NCBI RefSeq assembly: GCF_022835695.1
Contig: NZ_BQUV01000002.1
Span: 558,001 to 622,000, forward strand
Reading direction: 5' to 3'
Length of the DNA: 64,000 nt
DNA from: Bradyrhizobium sp. Ce-3
GTDB taxonomy: Bacteria > Pseudomonadota > Alphaproteobacteria > Rhizobiales > Xanthobacteraceae
Each line of letters opens with the position of its first letter. Position 1 is the first letter of the stretch. The position numbers and the translations under genes were made by a program. The notes beneath the pieces were generated by a model that had not been told where the DNA came from, did not search any database, and was given only the letters and a program-made list of their open reading frames with translations. Below, piece by piece: positions 61,754 to 64,000 of this stretch.

Positions 61754-62907
61754 CGCACCCTGGTCCAGGGCACGACCGACATGCCCGGCCCGACCGGCAC
61801 ATCATCAGGCCAGTTGTCGACCACGATCTTCACGGGGACGCGTTGCACGACCTTGACGAAATTGCCGGTCGCGTTCTCCGCCGGCAGCAGGCTGAACGCG
61901 GTGCCCGATCCCGGCTGAACCGAGGCCACGTGACCGGTGAGCTTGCGCCCCGGATAGGCATCGATCCTGATCTCGACCGGCTGTCCCGGCCGCATGTCCG
62001 TCAGCTGCGTTTCCTTGTAATTGGCGGTGATCCAGACCTCGTCGGGAACGAGCATCATGACGCTCTGCGCCGGCGCAACAAAGGTGCCGACCGCGCCGCT
62101 CAGTTTGACGACGCGTCCCGACTGCGCCGCGACGATGCCGGTGTATTGCAGGTTCAATTCGGCCTGATCGAGCTGGGTCTGCGCCTGCTCCCGCGATGCC
62201 TTGCTGCTTTTGAGCTGAGCCTCGAGCGTTTTGACGCCGAGTTCGGCCGCGGTCACCGCCGTCCTGGCACGGCTGGCATTGGCCTGCTGGGCGTCGAGAT
62301 CCGAGTGCGTCTGCTGCTGCCGCTGCACGGTGCCCGCCCCTTTGTCGACGAGGTCTTGCGCACGGGCGGCCTCCTGCTCGGCAAATTTCAATTGTGCGTC
62401 GGCTTGTTGCGCTTGCGCCTTGGCTTCCTTTATCTGCTCCTGCTGGCTGTCGATCTGCGCCTGGACGTTGGCGATATTGGCTTCGGCGACCGCGACCTGG
62501 GCGTTGGCCTGGTCGACCGATATCTTGTAGTCGCGCTCGTCGATCCGCGCGAGCAGATCGCCGGCATTGACGTGCTGGTTGTCGGTGACCGGAACCTCGA
62601 CGACATAACCGCCGACCTTGGCGGCTACGGCAAAGCTGCGCGCGGCCACGAACGCGTCATCGGTCGATTCATAGTGGCGGATGTTGAGCCAATAGGCCCC
62701 GCCACTGACGAGTGCGAGCAGCAGCAGGCAAACGCCGGCCGTCGCGAGGATCCAGTGTTCGCGCAAACGGTCGCGCATCGACGGCTTGCGCTCGGTCTGC
62801 TGCTGCGATGAGGCCATTTGGTCCGGCCGCGACGTCTGCTCGGGGGCGCGCTCAGGCTCGCGCGGCTTCTCCGCGGACGGCCCGCGCTCTCGGGTTTGGG
62901 CATCCAC
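61750..62907 (-). CDS. emrA: HlyD/EmrA family periplasmic adaptor
   Basis: 385-aa membrane-fusion protein from GTG 62907 (GAGG about 9 bases upstream). A disordered Pro/Glu/Arg-rich N-terminus is followed by one membrane helix (WILATAGVCLLLLALVSGGA, about 52-71), a first lipoyl half (YVVEVPVTDNQHVNAGDLLA), a long Gln/Ala-rich coiled-coil hairpin (about 120-235) and the second lipoyl half plus beta-barrel (QSGRVVKLSGAVGTFVAPAQ, EVWITANYKETQLTDMRPGQ). It partners the adjacent EmrB; the TolC protein at 1.2 kb is one possible outer-membrane partner. Confidence 0.94.
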   Translation of the reverse strand: MDAQTRERGPSAEKPREPERAPEQTSRPDQMASSQQQTERKPSMRDRLREHWILATAGVCLLLLALVSGGAYWLNIRHYESTDDAFVAARSFAVAAKVGGYVVEVPVTDNQHVNAGDLLARIDERDYKISVDQANAQVAVAEANIANVQAQIDSQQEQIKEAKAQAQQADAQLKFAEQEAARAQDLVDKGAGTVQRQQQTHSDLDAQQANASRARTAVTAAELGVKTLEAQLKSSKASREQAQTQLDQAELNLQYTGIVAAQSGRVVKLSGAVGTFVAPAQSVMMLVPDEVWITANYKETQLTDMRPGQPVEIRIDAYPGRKLTGHVASVQPGSGTAFSLLPAENATGNFVKVVQRVPVKIVVDNWPDDVPVGPGMSVVPWTRVR

Positions 62908-62992
62908 GGCAGCACCTCAAGCTACGTACGGGAGCGATCAGCCCTCGTTAACCGCAGCGTCCGGCGCTTGGTTCCTGTTTCGGTGGGATGCG

Positions 62993-64000
62993 CTACACGG
63001 CCCTGGAACTGACCATCGGCTTGTGCTCCACGGCCGACGGTTCGCGGAACGCCGGCGTGTCCCCGACAAGCGCCTTGAGCGGAACCGTGAGCCGGCATAT
63101 CAAACCCTCGGCGCGCCAATCGAAGTCGGCCTGTCCGCCGAGCTGGGTCTCGATGCTGGCGATCACGCTCCTGGTGCCGAATCCTTTCTGCTTCGGCTTG
63201 GTCACCGGAGGCCCGCTGGATTCCACCCAGGCCAGGATCAGCGTATCGTCGTGCACTTCCCAGGTGATTGCGAGCCGGCCTGACAGCACCGACAGGCTGC
63301 CGTATTTGGCGGAGTTGGTGACGAGCTCGTGCAACGCCAGCGCCAGAGTCTGCGCGGTCGCGGGTTGCAGCTGCACCTCCGCGCCCTCGATCTGGATCTG
63401 CCCGGCCTCGGAATAAGGCGCGATCTCTTCGGTCACCAGCCGCCGGATCTCGGCGCCCTGCCAGCTCGACAACGACAGCACGGTGTGGACGCGCGCCAGC
63501 GCCGTGATGCGGCCTTCGACCGCCCGCACATAGGCGGTCACGTTCTGCGCCCGCGTCAGCCGCACGATCGACTGCGCCAGCGCGAGCGCGTTCTTGGCGC
63601 GATGGTCGACCTCGCGGGTCAGCAGGCTCTGCCGCTCCTCGGCCTTCTTGCGGTCGGTGATGTCGACGGTGACCCCGCTCACCCGCACCACCCTGCCGCT
63701 TCTGTCGCTGGTGGCCGCGGCTGTGCCGACACACCAGCGTATCTCGCCGTCCGGTCGCACGACGCGGAATTCCGCCTCATACGAGGTGTGGCCGTTGCCG
63801 AAACCGGTCCAGCCCTGCCGGAGTTGCTCGACATCGTCGGGGTGAAACCGCGCCTGGATATTGTCTGATGTCAGCGCGAAGGATTTCGGATCGACGCCGA
63901 AGATCTTGTATTGCCCCTCGTCCCACATCCAGTCGCCGTTGACCCAGTCCCAGTCCCACGAGCCCATCTTGCCCGCGGCGATCGCCATGCTGCGGCGCGC
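62993..64000 (-). CDS. HWE-type sensor histidine kinase with PAS domain (5' end outside window)
   Basis: The frame is open to the window edge, so the true start lies beyond 64000. The visible 336 codons contain a PAS domain (AIAAGKMGSWDWDWVNGDWM to RVSGVTVDITDRKKAEER), then the HWE kinase core: phosphoacceptor H in REVDHRAKNALALAQSIVRL, the N-box-like ALHELVTNSAKYGSLS, and the family W-x-E in LAWVESSGPP followed by GFGTRSVIASIETQLGG. HWE kinases often act in light or general-stress signalling. No transmembrane segment is visible. The partner is unknown. Confidence 0.9.
   Translation of the reverse strand, partial: ARRSMAIAAGKMGSWDWDWVNGDWMWDEGQYKIFGVDPKSFALTSDNIQARFHPDDVEQLRQGWTGFGNGHTSYEAEFRVVRPDGEIRWCVGTAAATSDRSGRVVRVSGVTVDITDRKKAEERQSLLTREVDHRAKNALALAQSIVRLTRAQNVTAYVRAVEGRITALARVHTVLSLSSWQGAEIRRLVTEEIAPYSEAGQIQIEGAEVQLQPATAQTLALALHELVTNSAKYGSLSVLSGRLAITWEVHDDTLILAWVESSGPPVTKPKQKGFGTRSVIASIETQLGGQADFDWRAEGLICRLTVPLKALVGDTPAFREPSAVEHKPMVSSRAV

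Noticed and set aside
62947-62973. EcfG-like element upstream of emrA (GGAAC-N16-CGGT)
   Set aside because: The -10 has a mismatch at a conserved base, so it was not called a promoter.

Overview
The window is a GC-rich chromosomal stretch from an alphaproteobacterium, most likely Bradyrhizobium or a close relative in the Nitrobacteraceae. The evidence is the linked dusB(nifR3)-ntrB-ntrC-ntrY-ntrX-hfq-hflX block, a fused ispDF, PopZ, a BA14K protein, a RatA/COQ10 protein next to lipA, and four matches to the alphaproteobacterial general-stress promoter GGAAC-N16-CGTT. It also carries the palindromic intergenic repeats with a GGGTCCCGG...CCGGGACGAC core that are common in this group. No plasmid, phage, IS or CRISPR signature was seen.

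Layout: 1-9.5 kb is housekeeping on the + strand (pcm, a TolC-type efflux channel, popZ, valS, lipA, ratA), with mpg on the other strand. 9.6-12 kb on the minus strand holds a BA14K envelope protein, cinA/pncC and ispDF. 12.2-22 kb is the nitrogen-signalling operon region (dusB-ntrBC, ntrYX, hfq, hflX), preceded by a good NtrC box. 22-26.6 kb has a Tat-exported D-amino-acid-oxidase-like protein, mgtE, mazG and queC. 27-30.8 kb has a cobalt-type nitrile hydratase operon, an enoyl-CoA hydratase-like gene and a DUF763 gene. 31-33.4 kb is a stress cluster (L,D-transpeptidase-like lipoprotein, DUF892, CsbD, PAP2); the last three carry EcfG-type promoters. 33.7-38.3 kb is a TRAP transporter with a fused DctQM permease plus an acyl-CoA synthetase. 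38.5-39.7 kb is a MarR-nitroreductase pair with a palindromic operator. 39.8-46.5 kb is a tight minus-strand operon dac-tmk-holB-metG-tatD-MBL hydrolase.

From about 46.7 kb to 58.7 kb the DNA is more accessory: epoxide hydrolase, rlpA, two tiny hydrophobic ORFs, Nudix, a low-molecular-weight phosphatase, an RTX-type calcium-binding protein, tRNA-Ser(TGA), an orphan Trp/Cys-rich protein, a broken SGNH hydrolase, a peroxiredoxin-like/2OG-Fe(II) oxygenase fusion, small secreted proteins, an alpha/beta hydrolase divergent from an HxlR regulator with tandem operators, and an aminoglycoside phosphotransferase homologue. The right end (58.7-64 kb, minus strand) has a sorbosone-dehydrogenase-like protein, an EmrAB pair and a HWE-type histidine kinase cut by the window edge.

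The items most worth a second look are the compact EcfG regulon cluster, the NtrC autoregulatory site, the histone-H1-like tail on MetRS, the repeat-derived tails of NtrY and MazG, and the Prx/2OG-oxygenase fusion. I did not find a convincing wholly new multi-gene system. All family assignments are by eye from translated sequence; no database search was run.
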